Below are positions 14,029-24,811 of a DNA stretch of 64,000 nt, piece after piece. How positions within the stretch are numbered: position 1 is the first letter of the stretch; each line of letters opens with the position of its first letter. The notes below the pieces were generated by a model. That model was not told the origin of the DNA, did not search any database, and worked only from the letters and a program-made list of their open reading frames with translations. The DNA comes from Selaginella moellendorffii. Taxonomy: Eukaryota; Streptophyta; Lycopodiopsida; Selaginellales; Selaginellaceae. Position numbers and translations under genes: made by a program. The stretch covers positions 1,162,230 through 1,226,229 of the forward strand of contig NW_003314300.1 of the NCBI RefSeq assembly GCF_000143415.4, written 5' to 3'.

Positions 14029-14145
14029 ACTCCTTTGATACAAGTGACACACCGGTCTCAGGATCTATCACTTTCGCAGTGGCATTTCTCACAATCGTTC
14101 CACAAGATCCAGCCAGCTTCAGTCATCCCATATCCCTGGAAGAAT
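14029..14145 (-). pseudogene. 4CL exon-2 fragment (duplicated, with two deletions)
   Basis: This stretch closely resembles part of exon 2 of the intact 4CL gene 2 kb to the right (16,095-16,285), including the splice-acceptor end that reads GYGMTEAG. It has lost about 24 nt (including the box II GEICIKG region) and about 54 nt from the middle. No other 4CL exon is recognisable around it, so it is an isolated fragment. Point differences show it is not very recent. Confidence 0.85.
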
Positions 14146-14149
14146 AAAC

Positions 14150-14900
14150 ACAAATTAGAATTCTATGCAAATCTAAGATTGTACCTGGTACAAGAACTCT
14201 CCTGGCAGAGCGTTTGGAGAAAGACTTCGGTGTGATTGCTGTTCCAGAGGTATACTGGACAAATTTGTGCTAGCCACAGAGATAGTAATGGTTATCATCA
14301 CTTCTCATGAGTTTTATTTCTAGTCTTTCACCAACAGGTATGGGATGCAATGAGGAAGTTGTCAACGTCATCCCATCACACTTGATAAGAAGCAAGCCAG
14401 CGCCAAAATCGACTGTGCAGTGGCGTGCCTGTTCTTAGACACCATCATGGTTTGTCAGGCCTCGAATGGAGACAACGAAACCAAGACGATAGTCTTACCT
14501 CAGACAGGAGACGAGAAAGAATCGAGAGATGACGCGACGAGTAAAACTGGTGAGGAAGAGTCCTCCAAGTCGGATATTGAAGGGTGAATTCGCTGCTAAG
14601 GTTTTTGCTGGGGGACAAACTCCAAGAGGAGGTGCTAGAGTAGCAGGGAATCAAAGAGACCATTCCCATACATAGCTCTTGATCATCACGTTCCAGGCCT
14701 CGGCACTCTTCCTTAGCAGATTCACAAACAGCTTTCTTGGCATCTCTCCACACTGGAAGAGCTCGATTGGAGTGCTCAGCCGGACGATTTTCGTCAGAAG
14801 TACATGATTATGTGATATGGAAGAAATTAAGGCTATTATTCTATGCAGCAGTGAAGTTATGCAAGGAAACTTGAATAGTTACCAAGTTAAACTGCTGCTA
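14150..14900. other. no gene supported
   Basis: Open frames on the minus strand (14,753-14,445, 102 codons) have no recognised domain. Composition is closer to the gene-rich part than to the AT-rich left end. It may hold further decayed sequence. Confidence 0.4.
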
Positions 14901-14902
14901 AT

Positions 14903-14962
14903 GTAGACGTAGTGGTTAATGGGGCACGACTAGAAATCGCAGGTTCGAATCCTGCCGTCTAC
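14903..14962 (+). pseudogene. tRNA-Ser(AGA)-like sequence, 60 nt, shrunken
   Basis: The 7-bp acceptor stem is perfect (GTAGACG with CGTCTAC), the T arm is perfect (GCAGG-TTCGAAT-CCTGC, which is also the Pol III B box), and an anticodon loop CTAGAAA with anticodon AGA is present. Compared with plant tRNA-Ser(AGA) it lacks about 5 nt of the D stem and about 17 nt covering the 3' anticodon stem and the long variable arm. Only about 3 bp of anticodon stem remain. A TTTT run follows within 20 nt. As it stands it should not fold as a normal cytosolic serine tRNA, so I call it a pseudogene. Confidence 0.7.
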
Positions 14963-15300
14963 GTATACACCTCGTTTTAGCACTGCTTGAATTGTTTTGC
15001 GTTTGGACTTATCTCAAAGAAAGTGATAGCTCTTTGGTCGATTTTTTCTTTTTGATCCATTTTTGTAGTCCTGAAAAGAACCAAACTTTGCGTTTCAAGG
15101 TGCGTGGCGAATGGATCAATCATCAAGCGTTAATAATCTGCTGTACATTTTCTTTTGATCTTTTCTTTTTTCTCTCTTTCCCATTTATCGCTCTCGTGTG
15201 AAAATTGATGTTTATCCCTGAAGAACACACAAGTTTGGTCACTAAAGTTTCAGTGAATCTCCTTTGCACCAACCTTGTGTGTGTGTGAGTGTGTGGAAAC

Positions 15301-17591
15301 TTAGTTTAGCTCCAGCTTGCTTCTCAGATCCTTTCTCAGGATTTTTCCTGCCGGTGACTTGGGTATGGAGTCCACGAAGTAAACTTTGTGGATTTTCTTG
15401 TAGAAGACAACCTGTATGGCAGAAGTAAGTTCGCATTCAAAGAGAGAGCTGGCTGCGTGTCATGCTTCATTTAACGCCGCACTGCTGCGATCACTGCTGC
15501 GATGGGAATGGAAGAGCAGAGAAGAGATTGGAAACTTGCCTGTTGTGATACGAACAGCTTGAGCTCCTCTTCCGATACTTTAAAGCCATTTGCAATCACC
15601 ACGAATGCTACGGGCAGTTCTCCGGCGGTTTCGTCCTTTTTCCTGCAAGAAAAATTTAGATTTTGAGTTGCTTGATTCGATCAAAGCTCCAGCATTCCTG
15701 GAGGGAGAGTTATATGATTAGTTTCCGCTACTTACGGGATCACTGCAGCATCAGCAACGCACGGATGCGACGTGAGAATCGCTTCAACCTCAGCCGGTGC
15801 CACCTACAAAATACGAGCTTGTAAGAAAAATGAATACTTGCAAGTCGAAATACACCAAAAGTGACAAAGAACCAACCTGGAAACCTTTGAATTTGATGAT
15901 CTCCTTGACACGATCCACCAGGAAAACCTCGTCATTGTCATCGATGTATCCGACATCTCCGGTGTGAAGCCAGCCCTCCTTGTCGATCGTCAGTGCAGTT
16001 GCCTCTGGATCATTCAGATAGCCTGCCAGTGAATCAAAAGTTAGAACACAAAAGAATCACAAAGAAGAAGTTTTTCCACCTTTCATGATCTGGGCTCCTT
16101 TGATACAAATCTCTCCAGCTTGGTTGTGTGGAAGTGACACTCCAGTCTCGGGATCCACCACTTTGGCAGTGGCGTTTCTCACGATCGTTCCGCAAGATCC
16201 AGGCTTGACTGGAAAAACTTCTTTCGCGAATGCCAGATTCATGGCGATCACAGGCCCAGCTTCAGTCATCCCATACCCCTGGAAGAAGAAAAAAAATCCA
16301 CGAATCAAAAACCCCCATTCTAGGCAAATGCTGCAAAGCTCGAAAACTCTACCTGACCGAGTACCGCCAGCGGTAGCCGAGCCCGAAACGCGTCCTCGAG
16401 CTCCTTCCCCAGCGGCGCGGCGCCGGACAGCACCATCCGGACGCTGGAAAGATCATACTTGTCCACGATCGGGTTCTTGGCGATGGCGAGAACGATGGGT
16501 GGCACGAACGGCGCGATGGTGACGCGGTGGCGCTGGATGAGCTCCAGGAGCTCCGCGATCTCGAACTTGGGCATGATGAGAATGGTGGCTCCGACGCGCA
16601 GCGAGCACAGGAACACCGAATTCATGCAGTAGATGTGGAAGAGCGGCAGCACGCACAGCACGACGTCGTCGGGCGTCCAGTAGATGTTTGGATTGGCGCC
16701 GTCCACCTGCTGGGCGATGCTGGTGACGAGCCCGCGGTGCGTGAGCATCACCCCTTTGGGCAATCCGGTGGTGCCGCTCGAGTAGGGGAGTGCCGCCACG
16801 TCGTCCGGCTGTACCACCTCGGGCTCCAGCTCAGGCTCCACCTCGGGCTCCTCGAGCAGCGTGGAGAATGGAAGGACCAGCTTTCTCCTTGGCGAGTTCT
16901 CTCCATCTTGGCGAGAGTTTTCTCCATCTTGGGGCGGTGGTGGAGCATCGATCGTGAAGATCACCACGTCCGGATCGAGCTCCGCGAGCTTGGGGACGTA
17001 AGGCGAGAGCGTGATGACGATCCGGGCGTTACAAGCACGGGCCTGCTCGCACACCTCGCGGGCGGTGTAGAAGGGATTGGCGGTGGTGGCGACGGCGCCG
17101 CGGCGGAGGATGCCCAGGAAGGCGAGCACGAACTCGATGCAGTTGGGGAGGAGGAGCATGACAACGTCGCCGCGGCGGAGGCCGTGACGCGCGGCGAGTG
17201 ACGCCGAGAGCCGCGCGGACTGTACGGCCACCTGGCCGTACGTGAGGGTCGTGCCCGACTTACCGTCGATGACGCACGGACGGGCCGAGAAGCGCGCCGC
17301 GCGCTCCAGGACGTAGTCGACCAAGGGGGTGTCGTTGGCGATGGCGATGTCGGGCAGCTTGGATCTGTAGAGGTACTCGCGGGTTTGCGATTCAGGGGAG
17401 GGATTGCGCAAATGTGGCATTGTCTTGGCGGTGGTGGTGGCGCTTCGCTGTTGCTGTTGCTGCTGCTGCTGCTGCTGCTGGGTCTCGATTGTGGGCGCCA
17501 TTGGAGCGAGCTTCTCTTCTCCTCCTTTTTGGCTTCTCTTCTTGGATCGATCGATCAATTCGGCAATGGGAGTCGATAGAGCATCGCCCAC
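15301..17591 (-). CDS. 4CL: 4-coumarate-CoA ligase
   Basis: An adenylate-forming enzyme that activates hydroxycinnamates to CoA thioesters in phenylpropanoid/lignin synthesis. Six exons: 17591-16353, 16278-16080, 16022-15877, 15803-15736, 15642-15540 and 15411-15301, giving 621 residues. Seen: box I AMP-binding motif [22 protein letters not shown] across the first splice, box II GEICIKG, the hinge region [17 protein letters not shown], and the C-terminal [10 protein letters not shown] with the catalytic Lys. The family usually has 540-570 residues. Here the N-terminus is long and contains an 11-Gln run coded by a CAG/CAA repeat, so translation may really start at a later Met (residue 31 or 58; the latter gives a normal-length N-terminus). 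There is also a short QDGENS duplication near residue 220. The fifth intron begins with GC instead of GT. Reading phase is conserved at every junction, and no frameshift is seen. Confidence 0.93.
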
Positions 17592-17918
17592 TAGCGAAGA
17601 ACAAATGCTAGAACTTCTTCTTTGTGTTCTCGATCACGCTTTCCCCTGGCTTGGCTACAAAGAAAGAAGGAAAGAAGGGAAACAAAAAAAGAACCAAAAC
17701 AAGCTCCTCCCTCCTCGTTTTCCTTCTCCAAATTTCCAAAAGCGATTAGTGTGGCAGCGTCTTCCTCGGATCTCCCGATTGCACACACCTTCGTGCTTCG
17801 ATTCCAGCCGCACAAAAAGATGCTCCCACTGCCACCACCACCACCAAGCAATAGCAGCGCGCAGTAGCAGCAGTGTAAGATCAATCAAACCGCAAAGAAA
17901 AAGGATTTTAAGCTCCAC

Positions 17919-17952
<34 letters not shown>

Positions 17953-19504
17953 CCAAGAACAAGGTGTGGAACTGTTTTAGGTTTTTGATGGGCGCTCGAG
18001 AAAGGTGGTCCCGAAATTTTCCATCCCCAGGACCACCTCTCCAATGGCTGCTGCGCGCACGATTTCACCTACGACACCAGTTGCCGTGAAGCGGTATTTT
18101 GTGACTTAAGAAGAATTACATCTTTTAAGTTTGGAGAATGGAATTACAGTTTGTGTTTTTCTTGAGACCAGTAGGTGAGGTTGGTGTGGAGAGAAAACAG
18201 TTTGGTGACGAAGGTTTTGAATGGTTGCTTAAAAGAGTATCAATGTGGGGACAAATAGCTTTTTTCTTTTCTTTTTCTTTTGCTTGACGCCCTTTCTTTT
18301 TCTCTAGTTTTGATGATTTCAACGCAAATGATGACAAGTTCAACAATAGGCTGAAGAGCTGAAGAAAAATTCTTCGTGGCAGCAGCAGGGGCAACAGGAG
18401 GGAGAGTTTGAACAAAGAGAAAAAGTCTTCGGGAGGCTACCAAACTCCAAACTCGTGTTCAGATGGTTTGATCTGTTTGGACTTTGAGTGTTTTGTTTTC
18501 TGCGGAATTTTCCTTCCGCGGACCGGGCATCTTGGCGTTGAAGTCAGTTGCTGCAAGTACGCAGAGATCATGTTCTTTCGCCATGCATAGCTCATGCACA
18601 CACACACAAATTTGGCTTTGGGCGAGGCAAAGATGGTGAATTTGCACACAGAGAAGTGTTATAGTCGAGTGCGGGAGCAAGGTAAAGAAAGTGGGCGATT
18701 GCGAAAGTTGATGAACAAATTAAAAAAACGTACTTTGCAAATCAAAATTAGCACACACACAAAAGAAAAAAACCGCATGCTGTACAGTGAATCCATGGCG
18801 GTACCGTGCGGTCCTCAGATCACAATCTAGAAAGAACATCGTGTTTCATGTGGACGACGCGGGAATCCTCTCAAGTTCTTACAAAATCCTGTGAATAAAT
18901 TTTGGTAACCTCTGTCAACAGGCATAAATGCCAAGCCACATCACATTTTCGATATTTGTTTTTTTTAATCTACAACCAGCTTTCACCACCTTTTCTTTGA
19001 ACGGGTGTTCGCTTGTTGGATTTGCATCATGCGGGGCAACTCACTCCACTCTGGCCAAGTTGGAATTTGAGATCATCCCCACCACTCTGGATGACGAGAA
19101 GAAGCGCTACGTGTATCACGTAAGGACCCACTACGGGTTTCTATCAGACGTGGAGAAAGTTATGAAAGTGGCTGCAAAGGAATAAAGATCACAGAGATAA
19201 AACCTTGGACTTCTTCTCGCAACAAGTCAAGAAACCATGAAGATCTTCTGTGAAAACGCTTTGGGTTCCTAAGCAAGAAATCGATCAAGCTATAAACAAG
19301 ATTATTTGGTCAGGGAAACCAGAAAGAAAAAAGATGAGCTCGCCCGCCTAGTACTTGCCGCACACGGGATTTCTCTGGCCTGGCCTCTCAGGTGAATACT
19401 CCGCGGGCAGGCTTCCTAAAACTGAAATATAGCTGCAAACGCGTGAAATAGCTTACCTCCTAGAGTAGTATACAAAACTGAGAATCGGATTTGCGTGTGC
19501 GTGC
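17592..19504. other. 4CL upstream region and intergenic DNA, no secure gene
   Basis: Contains the 4CL promoter side, a (AG)n microsatellite at about 17,919-17,944, and open frames created by simple sequence. A plus-strand frame at 18,928-19,185 ends in an acidic/basic stretch (TTLDDEKKRYVYHV) that looks protein-like and could be a terminal exon or gene fragment, but I do not recognise it and see no upstream partner exon. Confidence 0.4.
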
Positions 19505-20921
19505 TCAGTCGACCCTGTAGAGGACCACTTCCTGCTGCTTGAAGTAGCGTCTGTCTTCTTCGTCCACCAGAACGAGGTTGAGGAAGTACTTGACGCTGAA
19601 CTTGTTGTTGATGTTTCGGTAAGTCGGGGTCAGCTCGTAGGGGCTCAGGAAGAGCCGAATGGGAATGGATTCACCTGAGGAAAAGCATTGTTAGATCTGA
19701 AAGGAGAGGGGAACAAAAGACTTGAAGTTCTCACCGCGGACAGGCGCTCCATCCATGATTTCGAACTTTGCAAGTGTTTCGCTTTCGTTGTAAGCGTTGG
19801 CACCTGAGCCGGTCGACTCTCGCTTTCTAATCTCGATCTCCATATGCTTTATCTTGATGCGGACCAGAAGAAAGTAAATCTTCCCGACGATTACATCCTT
19901 TAAGTGGAATCTGGCACAGAAAAAGCACTCACGCTCAGTTGACACAAAGCATGTTTCCACGTATTCAAAACGCACTTGCTCTTATTGTACTCGAATTCGA
20001 TATGCAAGCAATCCTCGATGCCGACCTCCATCTACAAAGAGAAAAAGCTTTTTTCAAAAGCAAACTATCGATGTTTTCACCTTGATGCTGTTGTTCACGT
20101 CGGGGTGCGTTTGAAAGTTTCGAACCTGGAAAAACGAATTGTAAGAGCGATGAAAATGTTTCTCCACAAGTATCAAGTTACCCAGAAATCCTTATATTCC
20201 ACAATCTTAGGTACGTAGCTGCGAGTTATAGTCACCTTAAGAACATATCTAGCAAAACAATCCATTACAAAAAATATCCAAGCCGTGAATTTCTACCTGA
20301 GCCTCACGTTGACACCATTGTACGAGTCATATTGCATTTCCACTGACGAAAACTCGAAAGGATAGATTTTCCTCTCGTGAATCACACCCGGAACATCGAG
20401 CTCCCTCACTGTAGAACACGAAACGGAAGTATCAGATGACAATCTAGAGCAAAAAACAAACTCACACACCCAAGGAAGTGAAGTCGTAGAAATTCCCTCG
20501 GTCGAAGTAAAACTCTGGCAATCCACAAACCAAAATCAGCGAAACAAGAGAAACGCAAAAACTAACGCACCTATTTGGCCAAGAAGCTCAATTTTCACTC
20601 CTTGATGCTCGATCTTCCGGCCAGGAAGAGGATCGATACGCACCTAAACAGAAAAAAAAATTACTAAAAATTGGGAAACAAGGATGATCCAACCGACCTC
20701 GCCAGTAACACTCTCCTGGCCCTGGAAAAGAGGCACCATCCCCATCTGGCCATTCTCCTTCTTGATGCTCGCCTGGGAAAGACCAACGATTGCTAAGCTA
20801 ACCCCGCTAGGTCAAGAAAGAGCGAAGGCACAGTCCAGACCTGCTTGCGCGACTCCATGTCCGAGAGATCGATCGAGATGACACACGGCTGACCAAAGGC
20901 TCCCGCGAAGAGGCTCTGCAT
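19505..20921 (-). CDS. VPS26: retromer subunit VPS26 (intact copy)
   Basis: Arrestin-fold core subunit of the retromer, which with VPS35 and VPS29 recycles sorting receptors from endosomes. Ten short exons: 20921-20841, 20772-20698, 20643-20571, 20514-20470, 20408-20297, 20248-20182, 20125-20081, 20031-19976, 19910-19735 and 19674-19505, coding 299 residues, the normal family length (about 300). Recognised blocks in order: DPLPGRKIEHQGVKIELLGQI, VRELDVPG, YPFEFSSVEM, YNGVNVRLRYVLKV, MEVGIEDCLHIEFEYNKSK, GKIYFLLVRIKI, and the end NNKFSVKYFLNLVLVDEEDR. Intron phases are consistent throughout. It lies last in a duplicated three-gene array, and a broken paralogue lies about 3.7 kb upstream on the same strand. 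Confidence 0.95.
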
Positions 20922-21123
20922 TGCTGCCGCCCTCTCGTGCCCTTGCTCTTTCGCGCTCTAGCTCACAGAAATAGAGAATATTCGAAGCATCTAGGGCTAA
21001 TGTACGTCCATGCCAGATCAGAACATTAAGGTTTGTCTTTCTAGGAAGTACAGAGTTTCACTCTTTGATATACTCGTCTCCGCCACCTCTGCATGGAACG
21101 AATTTTCAATATACGTTGTTATA

Positions 21124-22292
21124 TCACTTCCAAGATCGTGCCATTATAGCTAGACACTGTTGACAGTAGAAGATGACCTCATCAGGTGCTTCATCGTCGG
21201 AAAACCCAGCACAATCCATATGGTACCATCCAACCTTACACTGCAAAAACCAAAGAATTAGTTCTAGCGATTATAATGAAAACTTACTTCAGCATTGTCA
21301 CAGAGAATCATTTTTCTCCCATCATCTCTCCCCTGGCAGCTACAATAAAGCTTGTCATCGATCTCAGGGTTCAGTGGCAACCTGTCAACAATGATCCTGT
21401 TCCTCTGGTACTCTCTGAAGAGGAGATCCATAATGTGCTTTTGGAGTTCATAAAGATCCCACTCCACGAGAAAGTCATGCTTCAGTTCAACATTTGAAGA
21501 CAACCAGCTCAAAGGAAACCTCAAGCAGAATTTGTCCCTATTATCCTCAGAGCACACCTTTGGACTAAAATTGAGGTCTTTACACCTCTTCCCATCTTCT
21601 TTCCAGAAACAGTTAAGTTTGACATGTAGAGTATCCAAGGTTCTTTTCGACTCAATTTTAATCTCAACCGCTAAACGGCACCTAGTTTGTTCTCATCCTT
21701 TAACCTCTGCTTTGAGTGTTTCCACATCCTCATTTTTGTATGCGACTTCAATAGTGCACTTTGGGTATTCTTCATCGTCAATACTTGAAAAGGAAGCATC
21801 TGATTCTTTGTAAGATCCATTTGTTAGTTTGAAAATGGTACTGCCCTTAGTGTGAACTAATTTGTGGAACCTTGGCACATCCTTTGTTGGAAAGTGAGTC
21901 GCAAAAAAGTTAGTTGCTTGTTCCACCACTTCAACAACAAACCACAAAGTTGTCACCTCATGCACTTCAGAAGGGTCACCAAAGAGATAAATTGTCCCAA
22001 ACTCTCCTCCCTCGAGCTCGTAAAAGAATCCCAATCTCCAACAAGTCTCAATTGAAAGAGACCAGATCTCCCAGGTGCCGCTAGACACAGTCTCTGCAAT
22101 GACAAAGGGCCCATGGCCAATCCCTGATGCACTTACTTGTAAGTACTTTGCAACAGCATGCTTAAATCCTTCATTCAGTCGCTTCAATTCCTGCTGTGCC
22201 TCCATTTGTTTGTTGTCTTTGAACTTGAAAAGCTGGACAATCTGTTTTTTTTCTAAGCTTTTCCTTTTTCCTAACACCCTAGCCTCTGCCAC
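21124..22292 (-). pseudogene. PHD-finger protein, copy A (start lost, one internal stop)
   Basis: Two exons (22292-21288 and 21240-21124) form a frame of about 373 codons. The C-terminus is a PHD zinc finger: LYCSC, then MILCDNAEC across the intron, GWYHMDC and FYCQQC, giving the Cys4-His-Cys3 pattern that reads histone tails. The first 300 residues match nothing I know, but copy B shares them. Defects: the ATG of copy B is AGG here and no in-frame ATG precedes about residue 30, and an in-frame TGA at 21695-21693 replaces a TGG codon of copy B. The frame is otherwise open through the finger. It may be a recent pseudogene, or a gene with an exon structure I missed. Confidence 0.7.
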
Positions 22293-22340
22293 CCTTCAAA
22301 CCCTAATGTGTTTTAATATACGATATTATTTCAACGTGGG

Positions 22341-23512
22341 TCAACGGAGAAGATTGAGAAAAACAAACAGGAGGATCCACAAGACTAACCTACTCTTTTC
22401 AAATCTAATGCTTCGCAAAGCCCCTGATTTCTCTCCATCTTTTGGTCCCGGAAATGGTGGAGGTACACTTTCCCGATCAAGCGCCTGAACAAGAACGAAA
22501 ATCACATCAATCGCTCACGAATGTATAAACAAAGCAAGAACGAACTTGCCTGTGCTGGAGAGCACCGCATCGCTATCAAAACTTGCCGTCCAGAAGAAAA
22601 ACCCACGCATCTCTTTGCTCTTGAGAAACTCCACCTTCTTCTCGATCGATGCCTGGTTATCGAATCCCACCCACAAATCCCCAGCAAACGCGTACGCGCT
22701 GCTCGTCTCGCCATCGTCTACCACTGTCGCGTTCTTCGACCGGATGAACTCCTGGATCTCGCTGTAGAACAAGACCCCCGTCTCGGCACTTCCACCCGGC
22801 ATAGCCGGCCCGGGCCCCCGCGCAGCAGCACCGACGCCGTGATCCAGCGACGAGTTTTCCAGCAGCCACGATCGCCCATACGCGGCCAAGCCCATCACCG
22901 CCTTGTGAGGAGGAAGCCCGCTATCCAGCCACGATTGGATGCCATAGCTGGAGCTTAGATTTGACGAGAGATCTGTGAGAGCCGAGTGCTCGCCGGTGAG
23001 AGATGGCTCCCAGGCCGTGGTAGTCGTAGCACATGATGTTCGCCCAGTCGAGTGTTCTAGCCATGGTTTGTACTGGGTACTCGTAGCGCATGCCCGGAAT
23101 CGAAGGGTCCATGGCCATGGTGCTGTAGTACACCGCTGCAGTGAGTAGCAATCGGTTGCGATACGTCGACTGTGCCTCGAAGACGATTTCTTTGGCGGAG
23201 CTCGGAGAAGAGCGAAGCTATGTTGGTCATATCGGCTGGCGAGTGAGGGAATTCCAAGTCCACGTCGATGCCATCAAACCTGGAAAGTGATCACACAAAG
23301 TTAGATCTATTCTTCCAAGAACTCCGGAAGATAGTGTTAACTTACCCGTAACTTCGTAATGCTACTCCGCACGAATTCGCCCCTGCTGGAACTGTTGCTC
23401 GCCATCTGCGAGAAGAACGTCGTGTTGGCCCCGGCGCCACCTATCGAGAGGAGGGCCTTGACCAGGCTCGTACACTCTCGCGCGATATCGATGTTCTCCA
23501 CCGGGATTTCCC
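22341..23512 (-). pseudogene. GH18 chitinase, copy A (5' truncated, frameshifted)
   Basis: Copy of the intact chitinase at 26.1-27.6 kb. It lacks the signal peptide and first half of exon 1, because at about 23,512 the sequence changes abruptly to VPS26 sequence. The DxDxE region has become DVDLEFP (Trp changed to Leu, catalytic Glu kept). A +1 insertion follows SELRQ, a 2-nt deletion follows in the region of GTWEPSL, and about 8 nt are missing at the end of exon 1. It is clearly nonfunctional. Confidence 0.88.
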
Positions 23513-24590
23513 CTGAGCCGGTCGACTCGCACTTTCTAATCTCCATCTCCATATGCTTTATCTTGATGCGGACCAGAAGAAAGTAAATCTTCCCGACGAT
23601 TACATCCTTTAAGTGGAATCTGGCACAGAAAAAGCACTCACGCCCAGTTGACACAAAGCATGTTTCCACGTATTCGAAACGCACTTGCTCTTACTGTATT
23701 CGAATTCGATATGCAAGCAATCCTCGATGCCGACCTCCATCTACAAAGAGAAAAAGCTTTTTTAAAAAGAAAACTATCGATGTTTTCACCTTGATACTGT
23801 TGTTCACGTCGGGGTGCACTAGAAGTTTTCGAACCTGGTAAAAACAAAGCGTAAGAGCGATGAATGTTTCTCCACAAGTATCTCATTACCCAGTATTCCA
23901 CAATCTTAGGTACGTAGCTGCGAGTTATAGTCACCTTAAGAACATATCTGGCAAAACAATCCATTACAAAAAATATCCAAGCCGTGAATTTCTACCTAAG
24001 CCTCACGTTGACACCATTGTTACGAGTCATATTGCATTTCCACTGACGAAAACTCAAAAGGATAGATTTTCCTCTCGTGAATCACACCCGGAACATCGAG
24101 CTCCCTCACTGTAAAACACGAAACGGAAGTATCAGATGACAATCTAGAGCAAGAAACAAACTCACACACCCAAGGAAGTGAAGTCGTAGAAATTCCCTCG
24201 GTCGAAGTGAAGTCGTAGAAACTCTGGCAATCCACAAACCAAAATCAGCGAAACAAGAGAAACGCAAAAACTCACCTATTTGGCCAAGAAGCTCAATTTT
24301 CACTCCTTGATGCTCGATCTTCCGGCCGGGAAGGGGATCGATACACACCTAAACAGAAAAAAAAATTACTAAAAATTGGGAAACAAGGATGATCCAACCG
24401 ACCGCGCCAGTAACACTCTCCTGGCCCTGGAAAAGAGGCACCATCCCCATCTGGCTATTCTCCTTCTTGATGCTCTCCTGGGAAAGACGAAAGATTGCTA
24501 ACCCCGCTAGGTCCAGACCTGCTTGCGCGACTCCATGTCGGAGAGATCGATCGAGATGACACACGGCTGACCAAATGCTCCCGCGAATTG
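23513..24590 (-). pseudogene. VPS26, copy B (both ends lost, fused to chitinase)
   Basis: Exons 1 to 9 of VPS26 are recognisable in the same order and with the same splice sites as in the intact copy. The start-codon region is deleted, an internal duplication of about 15 nt disrupts exon 4 (the DRGNFYDF region), and the gene stops in the middle of exon 9 after ESTGSG, where it runs into chitinase exon 1. Local deletions and substitutions occur elsewhere. Confidence 0.9.
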
Positions 24591-24811
24591 CTGTGCTCTT
24601 TCGCACAGAAATAGAGAATATTCTAAGCATCTAGGGCATTAAGGTTTGAACATTAACATTAACATGAACATTAAGGTTTGTCTTTCTAGGAAGAAGTACA
24701 GAGTTTCACTCTTTGATCATATCTTGTCTCTGCATGGAACGAATTTTCAGTGTATTTTGAGTCCTTGCCTTGCTTTGTATCACTTCCACATTATAGCTAG
24801 ACACAGAAGAT

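Noticed and set aside
16527..17201. 224-codon plus-strand open frame opposite 4CL exon 1
   Set aside because: It is the antisense shadow of a GC-rich exon with a well-supported minus-strand product; His/Glu/Arg-rich composition, no domain.
17404..17988. 194-codon plus-strand frame with a Cys run near the 4CL start
   Set aside because: The Cys and other single-residue runs come from reading the CTG/CAG repeat on the other strand.
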